This document shows positions 17,876 through 26,288 of a stretch of 64,000 nucleotides of DNA, piece after piece (position 1 is the first letter of the stretch; every line of letters begins with the position of its first letter). Below the pieces are notes generated by a model that was not told the origin of the DNA, ran no database searches, and saw only the letters and a program-made list of their open reading frames with translations. This stretch comes from an uncultured Lachnospiraceae bacterium. GTDB taxonomy: Bacteria > Bacillota > Clostridia > Lachnospirales > Lachnospiraceae. The position numbers were made by a program, and so were the translations under genes. The stretch lies in assembly GCA_910585295.1 (NCBI GenBank), contig CAJUDE010000037.1:62001-126000 (forward strand), written 5' to 3'.

Positions 17876-18667
17876 ATGAGTGAAGTAATAGTTATAACAT
17901 CAGGAAAAGGCGGAGTTGGGAAGACTACCACTACCGCAAATGTAGGGACAGGCCTTGCACAGTTAGATAAAAAAGTGGTATTGATTGACACTGATATCGG
18001 ACTTCGGAACCTGGATGTGGTCATGGGGCTAGAAAACCGCATTGTGTATAACCTGGTGGATGTGGTAGAGGGGAACTGCCGCATGAAGCAGGCATTGATT
18101 AAGGATAAGCGGTATCCCAACCTTTCCTTGCTTCCTTCTGCGCAGACGCGTGACAAATCTGCTGTCTCGCCGGAACAGATGGTAAAGCTGATTGATGAAT
18201 TGAGAGAAGATTTTGACTATATCCTCTTAGACTGCCCGGCAGGGATTGAGCAAGGGTTTAAAAATGCAATTGCCGGGGCTGACCGCGCGCTGGTGGTGAC
18301 AACGCCAGAGGTTTCTGCAATCCGCGATGCAGACCGCATTATTGGGCTTCTTGGGGCGAATGAGGTGAAGCGGACAGAATTAATTGTCAACCGGCTCCGT
18401 ATGGATATGGTAAAGCGTGGGGATATGATGAATATCAATGATGTGACGGATATCCTTGCCATTGACTTAATTGGCGCAATCCCAGATGACGAGCAGATTG
18501 TCATTTCCACGAATCAAGGGGAGCCGCTTGTAGGTTCTGACTGCCTTGCAGGGAAGGCTTTTGCCAATATCTGCCATCGAATACTTGGGGAAGAAGTTCC
18601 ATTTCTGGATTTGGAAATTAAATCCAGCGTATGGGGGAAACTAAAAGAAATATTTAAAAAAAATTAG
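17876..18667 (+). CDS. minD: Septum site-determining ATPase MinD
   Basis: MinD is the membrane-cycling ATPase that recruits MinC. The 263-aa product has the deviant Walker A GKGGVGKTTTTANVG at about residues 10-24, the DTDIGLRNLDVVMGLENR segment, and a C-terminal amphipathic membrane-targeting helix, SVWGKLKEIFKKN. AGGAGG lies before the ATG. It sits between minC and minE. Confidence 0.98.
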   Translation: MSEVIVITSGKGGVGKTTTTANVGTGLAQLDKKVVLIDTDIGLRNLDVVMGLENRIVYNLVDVVEGNCRMKQALIKDKRYPNLSLLPSAQTRDKSAVSPEQMVKLIDELREDFDYILLDCPAGIEQGFKNAIAGADRALVVTTPEVSAIRDADRIIGLLGANEVKRTELIVNRLRMDMVKRGDMMNINDVTDILAIDLIGAIPDDEQIVISTNQGEPLVGSDCLAGKAFANICHRILGEEVPFLDLEIKSSVWGKLKEIFKKN

Positions 18668-18679
18668 GAGGAAGCCACT

Positions 18680-18961
18680 ATGGGTTTAATGGATTTTTTT
18701 AAAAAGAAAACCTCCGGGGACATTGCCAAAGACCGTTTAAAATTAGTACTGGTTTCCGACCGTGCAAACTGTTCTCCGGATATTATGGAAATGATCAAAA
18801 ATGACATTATCCAGGTTATTTCAAAATATATGGAAATTGATGCGGAAGGCTTGGATATCCAAATTACCCAGACGGAATCAGAAGGTAATAATGGGAATGT
18901 GCCTGCGTTATACGCCAATATCCCTATTAAGGATATGAAACATCCAAGCACTTGCAAATAA
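18680..18961 (+). CDS. minE: Cell division topological specificity factor MinE
   Basis: The 93-aa protein stimulates MinD ATPase and confines MinCD action. It has the N-terminal amphipathic segment MGLMDFFKKKTSGDIAKDRL, then the anti-MinCD region and the dimerisation strand (EGLDIQITQTES). A GGAGG site is 8 nt before ATG. minE presence means this organism has an oscillating-type Min system, not DivIVA/MinJ alone. Confidence 0.95.
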   Translation: MGLMDFFKKKTSGDIAKDRLKLVLVSDRANCSPDIMEMIKNDIIQVISKYMEIDAEGLDIQITQTESEGNNGNVPALYANIPIKDMKHPSTCK

Positions 18962-18989
18962 GCAGAAGGTTAAGTAAGGGATCGGAATT

Positions 18990-20114
18990 ATGTTGAAACA
19001 ATATCAGATTAGGAATTACAATTTTCGTTTAATTTTCTATGTGTCAGCGCTGACTATGATTGGGATTAGTGTAATTGGGAGCGCCCAGAAAGCTGTCCAA
19101 AGCAAGCAGATTTTAGGTTTGCTTTTGGGCCTGTTTGTGATGGTTGTGGTTTCCGTTATTGATTATTCTTTTATTTTACGTTTTAACTGGCTGATTTATG
19201 CATTCAACATTGGGCTGCTCTCCTTGATTACGTTCCATGTGTTTGGTTCCAAAGGCGGGGGCGCCGTGCGCTGGATTGAAGTGGCAGGGTTCCGGTTTCA
19301 GCCTTCAGAGTTGTCCAAAGTGCTTCTGATTCTGTTTTTTTCCTGGTTCTTTGGGAAGTATTATGAGAAAATCAATACGTTGCCAATGATTTTAATTTCT
19401 GGCGTATTGATTTTTATTCCCTGGTATATGATCGAAGACCAGCCAGACTTATCCACCAGCATTGTAGTGGCGGTGATTTTCCTTGCGCTCTTGTTTTTAG
19501 GCGGGTTAAGTTATAAAATTATAATAGGCGTGCTGGCAGTGCTAGTACCAGCCGGGACGTTGTTTATCTATTTGATTTTGCAGCCAAACCAGCAAATCCT
19601 GGACAGGTACCAATGGGTACGCATTATGGCATGGCTGCAGCCAGAGAAATATGCAAAGGACGCGTATCAGCAGCAAAATTCCATTATGGCGATTGGCTCT
19701 GGCCAATTATGGGGGAAAGGGCTGAACAATGATACGGCGTTTTCTGTAAAAAATGGGAACTATATCCCAGAACCTCAGACGGACTTTATTTTCGCTGTTG
19801 CAGGGGAAGAGCTTGGGTTCGTAGGAGGAGCCGCCATATTGGTATTGCTACTATTAATTGTAATTGAATGTATTTGGATTGGGAGAAGGGCAAAAGATTT
19901 ATCTGGCCGCCTAATTTGCGGCGGCGTTGCTGCCTGGATTGGGTTTCAGACTTTTGTTAATATCTGCGTGGTAACCGGGCTAATGCCAAATACAGGTCTT
20001 CCATTGCCTTTCGTCAGCTATGGCTTGACATCGCTAGTTAGCCTTTTTATTGGCATAGGACTTGTATTGAATGTAGGGCTTCAGCCTCTAAAGTACAGAA
20101 TGGAGGGTTTTTAA
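18990..20114 (+). CDS. rodA: RodA/FtsW family peptidoglycan glycosyltransferase
   Basis: The 374-aa polytopic protein is a SEDS glycosyltransferase that polymerises lipid II. It has about ten membrane helices, the extracellular loop with RFQPSELSKV and the C-terminal TGLPLPFVSYGLTSLVS signature. Its position in the same run as mreBCD and PBP2 points to the elongasome (RodA) rather than the divisome enzyme FtsW. Its stop directly abuts the mgsA start. Confidence 0.93.
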   Translation: MLKQYQIRNYNFRLIFYVSALTMIGISVIGSAQKAVQSKQILGLLLGLFVMVVVSVIDYSFILRFNWLIYAFNIGLLSLITFHVFGSKGGGAVRWIEVAGFRFQPSELSKVLLILFFSWFFGKYYEKINTLPMILISGVLIFIPWYMIEDQPDLSTSIVVAVIFLALLFLGGLSYKIIIGVLAVLVPAGTLFIYLILQPNQQILDRYQWVRIMAWLQPEKYAKDAYQQQNSIMAIGSGQLWGKGLNNDTAFSVKNGNYIPEPQTDFIFAVAGEELGFVGGAAILVLLLLIVIECIWIGRRAKDLSGRLICGGVAAWIGFQTFVNICVVTGLMPNTGLPLPFVSYGLTSLVSLFIGIGLVLNVGLQPLKYRMEGF

Positions 20115-20510
20115 ATGAATATTGGATTGATTGCGCATGATTCAAAGAAAAAATTAATGCAAAATTTTTGCATAGCTTACCGGGGGATTCTCTGTAAAAA
20201 TGATTTATTCGCCACAGGGACAACCGGCAGGCTGATTGAAGAAGTAACGAATCTGTCAATTCACAAATACCTTGCAGGGCATTTGGGGGGAGCGCAGCAG
20301 CTTGGCGCACAAATTGAGCATAACCAAATTGACTTGGTTATCTTTTTAAGGGACCCATTGACTCCGAAATCCCATGAGCCAGATGTGAACAATGTCGTCC
20401 ATTTATGTGATACCCATAATATACCACTGGCAACCAACCTTGCCACAGCGGAACTATTAATCAAATCATTAGACAGAGGGGACTTGGAATGGCGTGAAAT
20501 GTATAAATAG
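20115..20510 (+). CDS. mgsA: Methylglyoxal synthase
   Basis: MgsA converts dihydroxyacetone phosphate to methylglyoxal and phosphate. The 131-aa product has the family motif ATGTTGRLI near residue 36, GGAQQLGAQI near 60, and the HEPDVNNVVHLCDTHNIPLATN block near 88-107. The ATG abuts the rodA stop with no gap, and its end overlaps the downstream carboxypeptidase by 17 nt, so it is an integral member of the cell-shape operon. Confidence 0.96.
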   Translation: MNIGLIAHDSKKKLMQNFCIAYRGILCKNDLFATGTTGRLIEEVTNLSIHKYLAGHLGGAQQLGAQIEHNQIDLVIFLRDPLTPKSHEPDVNNVVHLCDTHNIPLATNLATAELLIKSLDRGDLEWREMYK

Positions 20511-21486
20511 AAAAAAATTCACTGGAATCGCCGGAATTTTGCTGTCGTTGGCATTGGCTTGCGGCTGCGGCGAGGAAGTAAAAATAAAAAATGCCTATGA
20601 TATGTCTGTCAGCACAAAAATTTATGGGCTGACGTCTGAGGCTATCTCTTCTGCACAATCCTTTTTTGCAGAAGAAGTGTGCGTTGCAGGAAATGAAAAC
20701 ATATTAAGCGAGCATGTAACAGATTCCCTTTCCCAGGCAGCGGCGCTGTTTGACTTAAATGGGAAAGAGATGCTATTTGGAAAGAATGTCCATGAGCGTT
20801 TATACCCGGCTAGCACCACAAAAATCCTTACTGCATATACGGCGATAAAACATGGGGACTTAAAAGCTTCTGCCACTGTGACAGAGGCACACTTGCAGTT
20901 AGAGGCCGGCTCGTCTGTCTGCGGGCTTGCCGTGGGGGATACCATTGACCTTGAGAACCTTTTGTATGGCTTGATTTTATGCAGTGGGAATGACGCTGCA
21001 AACGTGATAGCGGATATAGTGTCTGGAAGCTCTGGGGAATTTGTAAAATTAATGAACCAGGAAGCAAAAGCCATTGGAGCCACCAATTCAAATTTTATGA
21101 ACCCCCATGGGCTGCACGATGAGAACCATTATACCACAGTATATGATATGTATTTGATTTTCCAGGCAGCAATGAAGGAAAAGGAATTTGAAAAAATTAT
21201 CAGCACCCAGGCATATAGCGGGAAGCTAACCAATGCCTCTGGGCAAGTGGTCTTGAAAGATTGGGCCACCACCAATAAATTTTTAAATGGGGAGAAAGAG
21301 CAGCCGGAGGGGATACAGGTAATCGGCGGCAAAACAGGCACGACCAGCAGTGCAGGCTCCTGCCTGGTATTGTACAGCAAGCATGGGGAAGCCCCCTATA
21401 TCTCCATTGTTTTTAAAGCGGACAACCCCGACAACCTTTATACGGAAATGTCAGAATTACTACAAGAAATTTCAAATAGCGGTTGA
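20494..21486 (+). CDS. D-alanyl-D-alanine carboxypeptidase (DacF-like), probable lipoprotein
   Basis: This penicillin-binding carboxypeptidase trims the terminal D-Ala of peptidoglycan stem peptides. The 330-aa product has the serine motif STTK near residue 110, SGN near 167 and GKTGTTSSAG near 278. The N-terminus is a short basic segment and hydrophobic stretch ending LALACGCGEE, which fits a lipobox, so the protein is probably lipid-anchored rather than held by the C-terminal helix usual in DacA/DacF. The GTG start at 20494 lies within mgsA and is preceded by GAGGGG. Confidence 0.92.
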   Translation: MKCINRKKFTGIAGILLSLALACGCGEEVKIKNAYDMSVSTKIYGLTSEAISSAQSFFAEEVCVAGNENILSEHVTDSLSQAAALFDLNGKEMLFGKNVHERLYPASTTKILTAYTAIKHGDLKASATVTEAHLQLEAGSSVCGLAVGDTIDLENLLYGLILCSGNDAANVIADIVSGSSGEFVKLMNQEAKAIGATNSNFMNPHGLHDENHYTTVYDMYLIFQAAMKEKEFEKIISTQAYSGKLTNASGQVVLKDWATTNKFLNGEKEQPEGIQVIGGKTGTTSSAGSCLVLYSKHGEAPYISIVFKADNPDNLYTEMSELLQEISNSG

Positions 21487-21620
21487 ATTTCTTGTAAATA
21501 TATACTATAATTACGATATGAAAATTACTGTTGTCATGCAAAATAGCGTATATTTTTTAAAAATAATAAGGCTTGTTATATATTTTGCATAAATGCGGTT
21601 AAGACTAGGAGGAGATTGCC

Positions 21621-22040
21621 ATGGTACAAATTATAGCTGGAGAAAAGGGAAAAGGTAAGACAAAACATCTGTTGGAAAAAGTGAACGAATCGGTAAAATC
21701 TGCTACCGGCAACATTGTATACTTAGATAAAAGCCAGAAGCATATGTATGAACTGAGCAATAAGGTTCGTTTAATTAACGTATCAGATTATATGGTTACC
21801 AATTGTGATGAATTTTTGGGGTTCCTCTGCGGGATTATTTCCCAGGACCATGATTTGGAAGAAATGTATTTGGACAGTTTCCTTACCATTGCAATTTTGG
21901 AGGGCAGCGATATCAGCCATGCCATTGCAAAATTAGAATCCATCAGTGATAAATTCCACGTTAATTTTGTTTTAAGTATTTCCAAAAATGAAAGCGACCT
22001 GCCCGAGTGTGCCAAGGGCAAAGTTATTGTATCATTGTAA
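21621..22040 (+). CDS. Conserved P-loop protein of unknown function
   Basis: The 139-aa soluble protein begins with a clear nucleotide-binding loop, GEKGKGKTKHLLEK at residues 7-20, followed by a beta strand NIVYLDKSQKH. I do not recognise a biochemical function; similar clostridial proteins often carry unsupported labels. There is no Walker B of standard form that I can point to with confidence. AGGAGG is 7 nt before the ATG. It sits between the carboxypeptidase gene and a terminator-like hairpin. Confidence 0.8.
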   Translation: MVQIIAGEKGKGKTKHLLEKVNESVKSATGNIVYLDKSQKHMYELSNKVRLINVSDYMVTNCDEFLGFLCGIISQDHDLEEMYLDSFLTIAILEGSDISHAIAKLESISDKFHVNFVLSISKNESDLPECAKGKVIVSL

Positions 22041-22110
22041 TGAATAACAAGAAGATAAAATGACGTACATGGGGCGGTATGGCTGTTTTTTCGCTGGCTG
22101 CCCACGGGAG

Positions 22111-22145
22111 AAGGGGTTATCGGGATGAATTCGATAACCCCGTTC
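22111..22145 (+). terminator. Hairpin after the P-loop gene
   Basis: Perfect 10-bp arms GGGGTTATCG (22113-22122) and CGATAACCCC (22132-22141) with a 9-nt loop are followed by GTTCTTATCC, a weak T-rich tail. It lies about 70 nt beyond the stop. A second weaker inverted repeat, TGCTTGGG (22175-22182) with CCCAAGCA (22219-22226), follows and may serve the opposing DUF378 gene. Confidence 0.5.
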
Positions 22146-22237
22146 TTATCCTACCGTAAGCAGATCCATAAATTTGCTTGGGCTTATGGGCAAATCTACT
22201 ATCAAAAGTTGCACAAATCCCAAGCAGCCAGCACAGA

Positions 22238-22450
22238 TTAGGCTTCGTTCATGGAACGGATGCGCCCAAAAACGCTGCAGAGGTACAAACCGCCAATTCC
22301 TACAATTCCATAGATAATCCGGGTAAGCCAGCTCATATCACCAAATAGAAATGACACCAGGTCGAAACGGAACAATCCAATTAATCCCCAGTTGACAGCA
22401 CCAATAATGACAAGAGCCAATAGTGTGTAATCTATAGCTTTGGTATTCAT
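22238..22450 (-). CDS. DUF378 (YuzA-like) small membrane protein
   Basis: The ~70-aa protein has two hydrophobic helices and the DUF378 features AIDYTLLALVIIGAVNWGL and a terminal IVGIGGLYLCSVF. Its function is unknown. AAAGGAGG lies 7 nt before the second of two in-frame ATGs, so I start at 22450 rather than 22456. It is the only - strand gene in the first 29 kb and stands alone. Confidence 0.88.
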   Translation of the reverse strand: MNTKAIDYTLLALVIIGAVNWGLIGLFRFDLVSFLFGDMSWLTRIIYGIVGIGGLYLCSVFGRIRSMNEA

Positions 22451-22519
22451 ATGCATTCCTCCTTTTACCTTTCAGTATCCCCATCCATCAAAAAATCATG
22501 TTGGAAATTGATGGAAGCC

Positions 22520-22548
22520 TTGAGTTTGCAGATTTAAAATGGTAGAAT
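22520..22548 (+). promoter_or_regulatory. Promoter of the HlyD-like/ylmE/sepF unit
   Basis: TTGAGT at 22520-22525 and TAGAAT at 22543-22548 are 17 nt apart with an extended -10 TGG. It lies in the divergent gap between the DUF378 gene and the HlyD-like gene and points to the latter. Confidence 0.55.
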
Positions 22549-22603
22549 AACTTTGGTTATCCCATCTATAATATTATTTTAGAAAAGCAGGGCTTAAGTA
22601 TTT

Positions 22604-23989
22604 ATGGAAAGAAAAAAAAATAAAAAAATTGTCAAATTTCATAGAACCCCACGGTTTAATGTGGGCATCCTTGTATTCCTTATTATTTTTATTTACATGG
22701 TTTATAATATTTTCCAGTATTTCACTGCCAAGCATGTGGCGGTATATGAGGTGACACAGGGTACAATTACCCAGGAGAACACGTTCACTGGAGTGATTTT
22801 ACGGGAAGAGAAGGTTTTCACTGTGGAAAAATCTGGTTATATTAACTATTACAGCAGGGATGCCGCAAAAGTCAGCGTGAATTCCTATATTTATTCTGTG
22901 GATGAGACAGGGGACTTTTATAAAGAAATTACAAAGCAGAACGACGGCCAGCTATTTTCTGAGAAAGGCTCCTATGATGAGCTAGAAAAAACAGCGGCGA
23001 ATTATGTGCTGAATTATTCAGACAAAGACTTTTACCAGGTCTACACTTTTGAATATGACATGGAAGCGGAATTAATGGAGGCAATCAGCTCAAATGCATT
23101 GTCCAATTTGGGAAATTTATCTGGCACTTCCTCAGGATTCCATGCATACACGGCACAGGAGCCTGGAATTGTGTCCTACCATGTGGATGGGCTGGAAAAT
23201 GTGACAACGGATAACTTTACCACCGATATCTTCGATGCATCGGCCCATATGAAAAACAGCTTAATTGCACGGGAACAGGTGTCGGCAGGAGACCCAGCAT
23301 ATAAACTGATTACCAGCGAGACATGGGACTTATTAGTCCCCATTGGGGAAAACCTGGCAAAAGACCTGGCAAAAGAATCCAATATCCAAGTACAATTTAA
23401 AAAAGACAATTCTACTGCCTGGGGCGCCTCCCATGTTTTGAATCAAGATAATGCCTGGTATTTAATCCTTACATTCCAGAATTCAGGGATCCGTTTTGCC
23501 GCAGACCGTTACCTGGACATTAAATTGTTATTGTCCGACACCAATGGGCTGAAAATTCCAAATACCGCCCTGACAGAGAAAGAGTTTTTCTTAATCCCTA
23601 AGGAATTCCTTACAAAAGGCGGGGATGACAACGTAAACGGGGTCATGCACCAATATATGGATAATGAAGGCAAAACTATTATGGAATTCACCCCAGCCTC
23701 AGTGGTAGAAGAGACAGAAGACAGGTATTATATTACTGGAGACAATTTTGAAAAAGGAAACAGCATTATCAAGCCTGATTCCAATGAAGAATTTATTTTA
23801 AGCGAAACGGAAAAATTGCAGGGAGTGTACAATATCAACAAAGGTTATGCCGTATTCCGTAAGGTAAAGATACTGTTCCAAAATCAGGAATACACCATAA
23901 TTGACACTGGGACAAGCTATGGCATTTCACTATATGACCATATTGCACTGGACTCCTCTGCAATATCAGAAAACGAGATTATTCACTAG
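22604..23989 (+). CDS. HlyD-like membrane-anchored protein upstream of ylmE
   Basis: The 461-aa product has a basic N-terminus, one membrane helix (about residues 24-46, FLIIFIYMVYNIFQYF), then an extracellular beta-rich region resembling the lipoyl/barrel-sandwich part of HlyD-type adaptors (VTQGTITQENTFTGVILREE). No transporter genes are adjacent, so an efflux role is unsupported. The constant partnership with ylmE-sepF suggests an envelope or division role, which is inference. The ribosome site before ATG 22604 is weak. ylmE follows 13 nt after the stop. Confidence 0.75.
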   Translation: MERKKNKKIVKFHRTPRFNVGILVFLIIFIYMVYNIFQYFTAKHVAVYEVTQGTITQENTFTGVILREEKVFTVEKSGYINYYSRDAAKVSVNSYIYSVDETGDFYKEITKQNDGQLFSEKGSYDELEKTAANYVLNYSDKDFYQVYTFEYDMEAELMEAISSNALSNLGNLSGTSSGFHAYTAQEPGIVSYHVDGLENVTTDNFTTDIFDASAHMKNSLIAREQVSAGDPAYKLITSETWDLLVPIGENLAKDLAKESNIQVQFKKDNSTAWGASHVLNQDNAWYLILTFQNSGIRFAADRYLDIKLLLSDTNGLKIPNTALTEKEFFLIPKEFLTKGGDDNVNGVMHQYMDNEGKTIMEFTPASVVEETEDRYYITGDNFEKGNSIIKPDSNEEFILSETEKLQGVYNINKGYAVFRKVKILFQNQEYTIIDTGTSYGISLYDHIALDSSAISENEIIH

Positions 23990-24002
23990 GAGGGAAAGGA
24001 CC

Positions 24003-24692
24003 ATGGTAAAAGAAAATTTAGGGCAGGTACTCAAAAATATAGAACAGGCATGCCAAAAATCAGGCAGGGACCCAAAAGAAGTAACATTGATAGCTGTAAG
24101 TAAGACAAAGCCTGTCCCCATGCTAGAAGAGGCATACTGTGCAGGGAGCCGGGATTTTGGAGAAAATAAGGTGCAGGAAATTATGGACAAATACCCTGTG
24201 CTTCCAAAAGATATCCATTGGCATATGATTGGGCATTTGCAACGGAACAAAGTAAAATATATTGTTGATAAGGTATGCCTGATCCATTCTGTAGATTCTT
24301 TGCGGCTGGCAGAGGAAATCAGCAGCCAAGCAGAAAAAAAACAAGTGGAAGTTGATATTCTTGTGGAAGTGAACATCGCCCAGGAAGAAAGCAAATTTGG
24401 CGTTTCCAAAGAGGAGGCCATACAGCTTGTGGAAGCAATTTCCAAACTCCCGCATATCCATATCCAGGGCCTTATGGCAATTGCGCCATTTGTGGAGAAT
24501 CCTGAGGACAACCGGGCATATTTTCGCCAAATCAAAAAATTATCTGTTGACATAATGAAAAAAAACATTGATAATGTAAGTATGTCTGCACTTTCCATGG
24601 GCATGACTGGTGATTACATGGTGGCAGTGGAAGAGGGATCAACGATGGTCCGTGTCGGAACAGGCATTTTTGGAGAAAGAAACTATAGTTAG
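24003..24692 (+). CDS. ylmE: YggS/YlmE family PLP-binding protein
   Basis: YggS-type proteins (PLPBP) bind pyridoxal phosphate without a known catalytic role and keep PLP and amino-acid pools balanced. The 229-aa product has the lysine segment IAVSKTKPV near residue 34, FGENKVQE near 58, and the phosphate-binding SMGMTGDY and VRVGTGIFG near the C-terminus. The start is fixed at ATG 24003 by AGGAGGGAAAGGA directly upstream; the frame is open further 5' only inside the preceding gene. sepF follows 32 nt downstream. Confidence 0.95.
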   Translation: MVKENLGQVLKNIEQACQKSGRDPKEVTLIAVSKTKPVPMLEEAYCAGSRDFGENKVQEIMDKYPVLPKDIHWHMIGHLQRNKVKYIVDKVCLIHSVDSLRLAEEISSQAEKKQVEVDILVEVNIAQEESKFGVSKEEAIQLVEAISKLPHIHIQGLMAIAPFVENPEDNRAYFRQIKKLSVDIMKKNIDNVSMSALSMGMTGDYMVAVEEGSTMVRVGTGIFGERNYS

Positions 24693-24724
24693 TATAGAAT
24701 TGATATTGTTTAAGGGAGACTATT

Positions 24725-25252
24725 ATGGGAATGCTCGATAAATTTTTAGATGTAATGAGGCTGAATTCGGATGATGATGATTTCTACGATGATGATTATT
24801 ACGATGACGATTATGAAGAGGAAAAGCCCAAACGGAAGAGCTTTTTAAAGGAGAAAGATTCAGACGATGAAGACGAGCCTTATGAGGAGAAGCGCCCACG
24901 CCCGGTAAAAAGCCAGAAAGTGACCCCTATGCGCCCTTCCAAAAGGCAGGGGGCGTCTGGCATGGAGGTATGTGTCATTAAGCCTACCACAGTAGATGAC
25001 GCACGGGAGATTACGGAAACGCTGCTCTTAAACAGGACAGTTGTCTTAAATGTAGAGGGGCTGGATGTGGACATCGCGCAGCGTATTATAGACTTCACTT
25101 CCGGTTCTTGTTTCGCCATTAGTGGAAACCTTCAAAAGATTTCCAATTACATATTTCTTATCACGCCGTCAAGCGTGGATATTTCTGGTGATTTTGCCAC
25201 AAATATTATGAATATGGATTCTTTTGACATGCCTCCAATAAAGGAGTTTTAG
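24725..25252 (+). CDS. sepF: Cell division protein SepF
   Basis: SepF binds FtsZ and the membrane and helps align the Z-ring. The 175-aa product has a short N-terminal helix (MGMLDKFLDVMRL) and a long acidic, aspartate/tyrosine-rich linker (about residues 17-60). The C-terminal ~85-residue SepF domain follows, with VVLNVEGLDVDIAQRIIDF and GSCFAISGNLQKIS. It lies in the ylmE-sepF-ylmH order typical of Firmicutes. Confidence 0.96.
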   Translation: MGMLDKFLDVMRLNSDDDDFYDDDYYDDDYEEEKPKRKSFLKEKDSDDEDEPYEEKRPRPVKSQKVTPMRPSKRQGASGMEVCVIKPTTVDDAREITETLLLNRTVVLNVEGLDVDIAQRIIDFTSGSCFAISGNLQKISNYIFLITPSSVDISGDFATNIMNMDSFDMPPIKEF

Positions 25253-25256
25253 GGAT

Positions 25257-26015
25257 ATGGCTATGACAAGGGAAGAAACATTGCTGGCCAAGCGTTTTAT
25301 TGATTTGTCCAGGCAGGCGCAGCAGAAAAATATTGTCTTATTCAGTGATTTTTTAAACCTTAATGAATTGAATATTTTCCGCCGGCAAAGTTCTGAATTA
25401 TATTCTGGATATAAACTGTTTGGCGGCTATGAGTTAAGTGAGCGTCAGATGATTGCATTTTTGCCTGATGCTCTTTGTTATGCCTGGGAATTTCCAATTA
25501 CATGCCTGCAAATCTCACCAACCAACGCAAAATTTGCAGAGGAGTTAAGCCACAGGGATGTTTTGGGAAGCCTTATGAACCTGGGCATTGAACGTTCCAA
25601 GCTAGGGGATATCCTGGTGGACGGGCCATTGGTTTATGTTTTTTGCGAGGAAAAAATTGCCGGCTACCTTGCAGAACAGTTGACACAGATACGCCATACT
25701 ACGGTGTTGGTGAAACAGGCCGTTCTGGGGGACATACAAATAGAGCCAAAGAAAGAAGCTGCAGAAGGGATTATCACCTCGAACCGTCTGGATAGCGTAG
25801 TTGCCTGCATATGCAAAATCTCACGTTCACAGGCAAGCCAGCTTATCCATGGAGGGAAAGTATTTGTCAATAATAAAGAAACCCTCCAGGCCGCTTATGA
25901 ATGCAAGCCTCAAGAATTGATCTCTATACGTTCCATTGGGCGGTTCCGTTTTCAGGGCTGTATGGGGGAGACACGCAAAGGGCGTTTGAAAATGAAATAT
26001 GAAAAATACATTTAA
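25257..26015 (+). CDS. ylmH: YlmH family S4-domain RNA-binding protein
   Basis: The 252-aa product has the YlmH N-terminal region and a C-terminal S4 RNA-binding domain (NRLDSVVACICKISRSQASQ, then GKVFVNNKE). YlmH-type proteins bind ribosomal RNA; a ribosome-rescue role has been proposed for the family. AAGGAG at 25241-25246 is 10 nt before the ATG. It begins 4 nt after sepF. Confidence 0.93.
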   Translation: MAMTREETLLAKRFIDLSRQAQQKNIVLFSDFLNLNELNIFRRQSSELYSGYKLFGGYELSERQMIAFLPDALCYAWEFPITCLQISPTNAKFAEELSHRDVLGSLMNLGIERSKLGDILVDGPLVYVFCEEKIAGYLAEQLTQIRHTTVLVKQAVLGDIQIEPKKEAAEGIITSNRLDSVVACICKISRSQASQLIHGGKVFVNNKETLQAAYECKPQELISIRSIGRFRFQGCMGETRKGRLKMKYEKYI

Positions 26016-26083
26016 AAGGAACTTTTGCCAAGAACGGCGTTTTATATTGGCATCCTGTAACTGGCAAATCCTTTGTTAGTCAA

Positions 26084-26264
26084 ATGCCCCGCAGCAAGCT
26101 ACGGGGCATAGCCTAGCTTGTTCTCTTTGCCCCAAGGGGCGGGGTATTTGGTCTGCACTCCGTTTTGGTCGGCGCTGTGTGCCAGCGGCACACAGCGTCC
26201 CTCGCGGCATTCGCCAAATATCCGCGCGAGCGCGGCTGCTTGGCTCATTGCCCGCGGGAATAAA
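26084..26264 (+). repeat. GC-rich structured intergenic repeat, copy 1 (upstream of aroB)
   Basis: This 181-nt element carries three perfect stems: ATGCCCCG / CGGGGCAT (26084-26091, 26102-26109), GCCCC / GGGGC (26129-26140), and an 11-bp stem with a triloop, CGCTGTGTGCC / GGCACACAGCG (26173-26183, 26187-26197). Its last 66 nt (26199-26264) align without gaps to 28916-28981, with 55 of 66 bases identical. A shorter match lies upstream of rimO. It ends 24 nt before the aroB start. Confidence 0.85.
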
Positions 26265-26288
26265 GTAAGAAAAAAGAAAGGAAAGCAT

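Noticed and set aside
26118..26288. N-terminal extension of AroB through the upstream gap
   Set aside because: The extension translates the structured repeat, and a good ribosome site marks ATG 26289.
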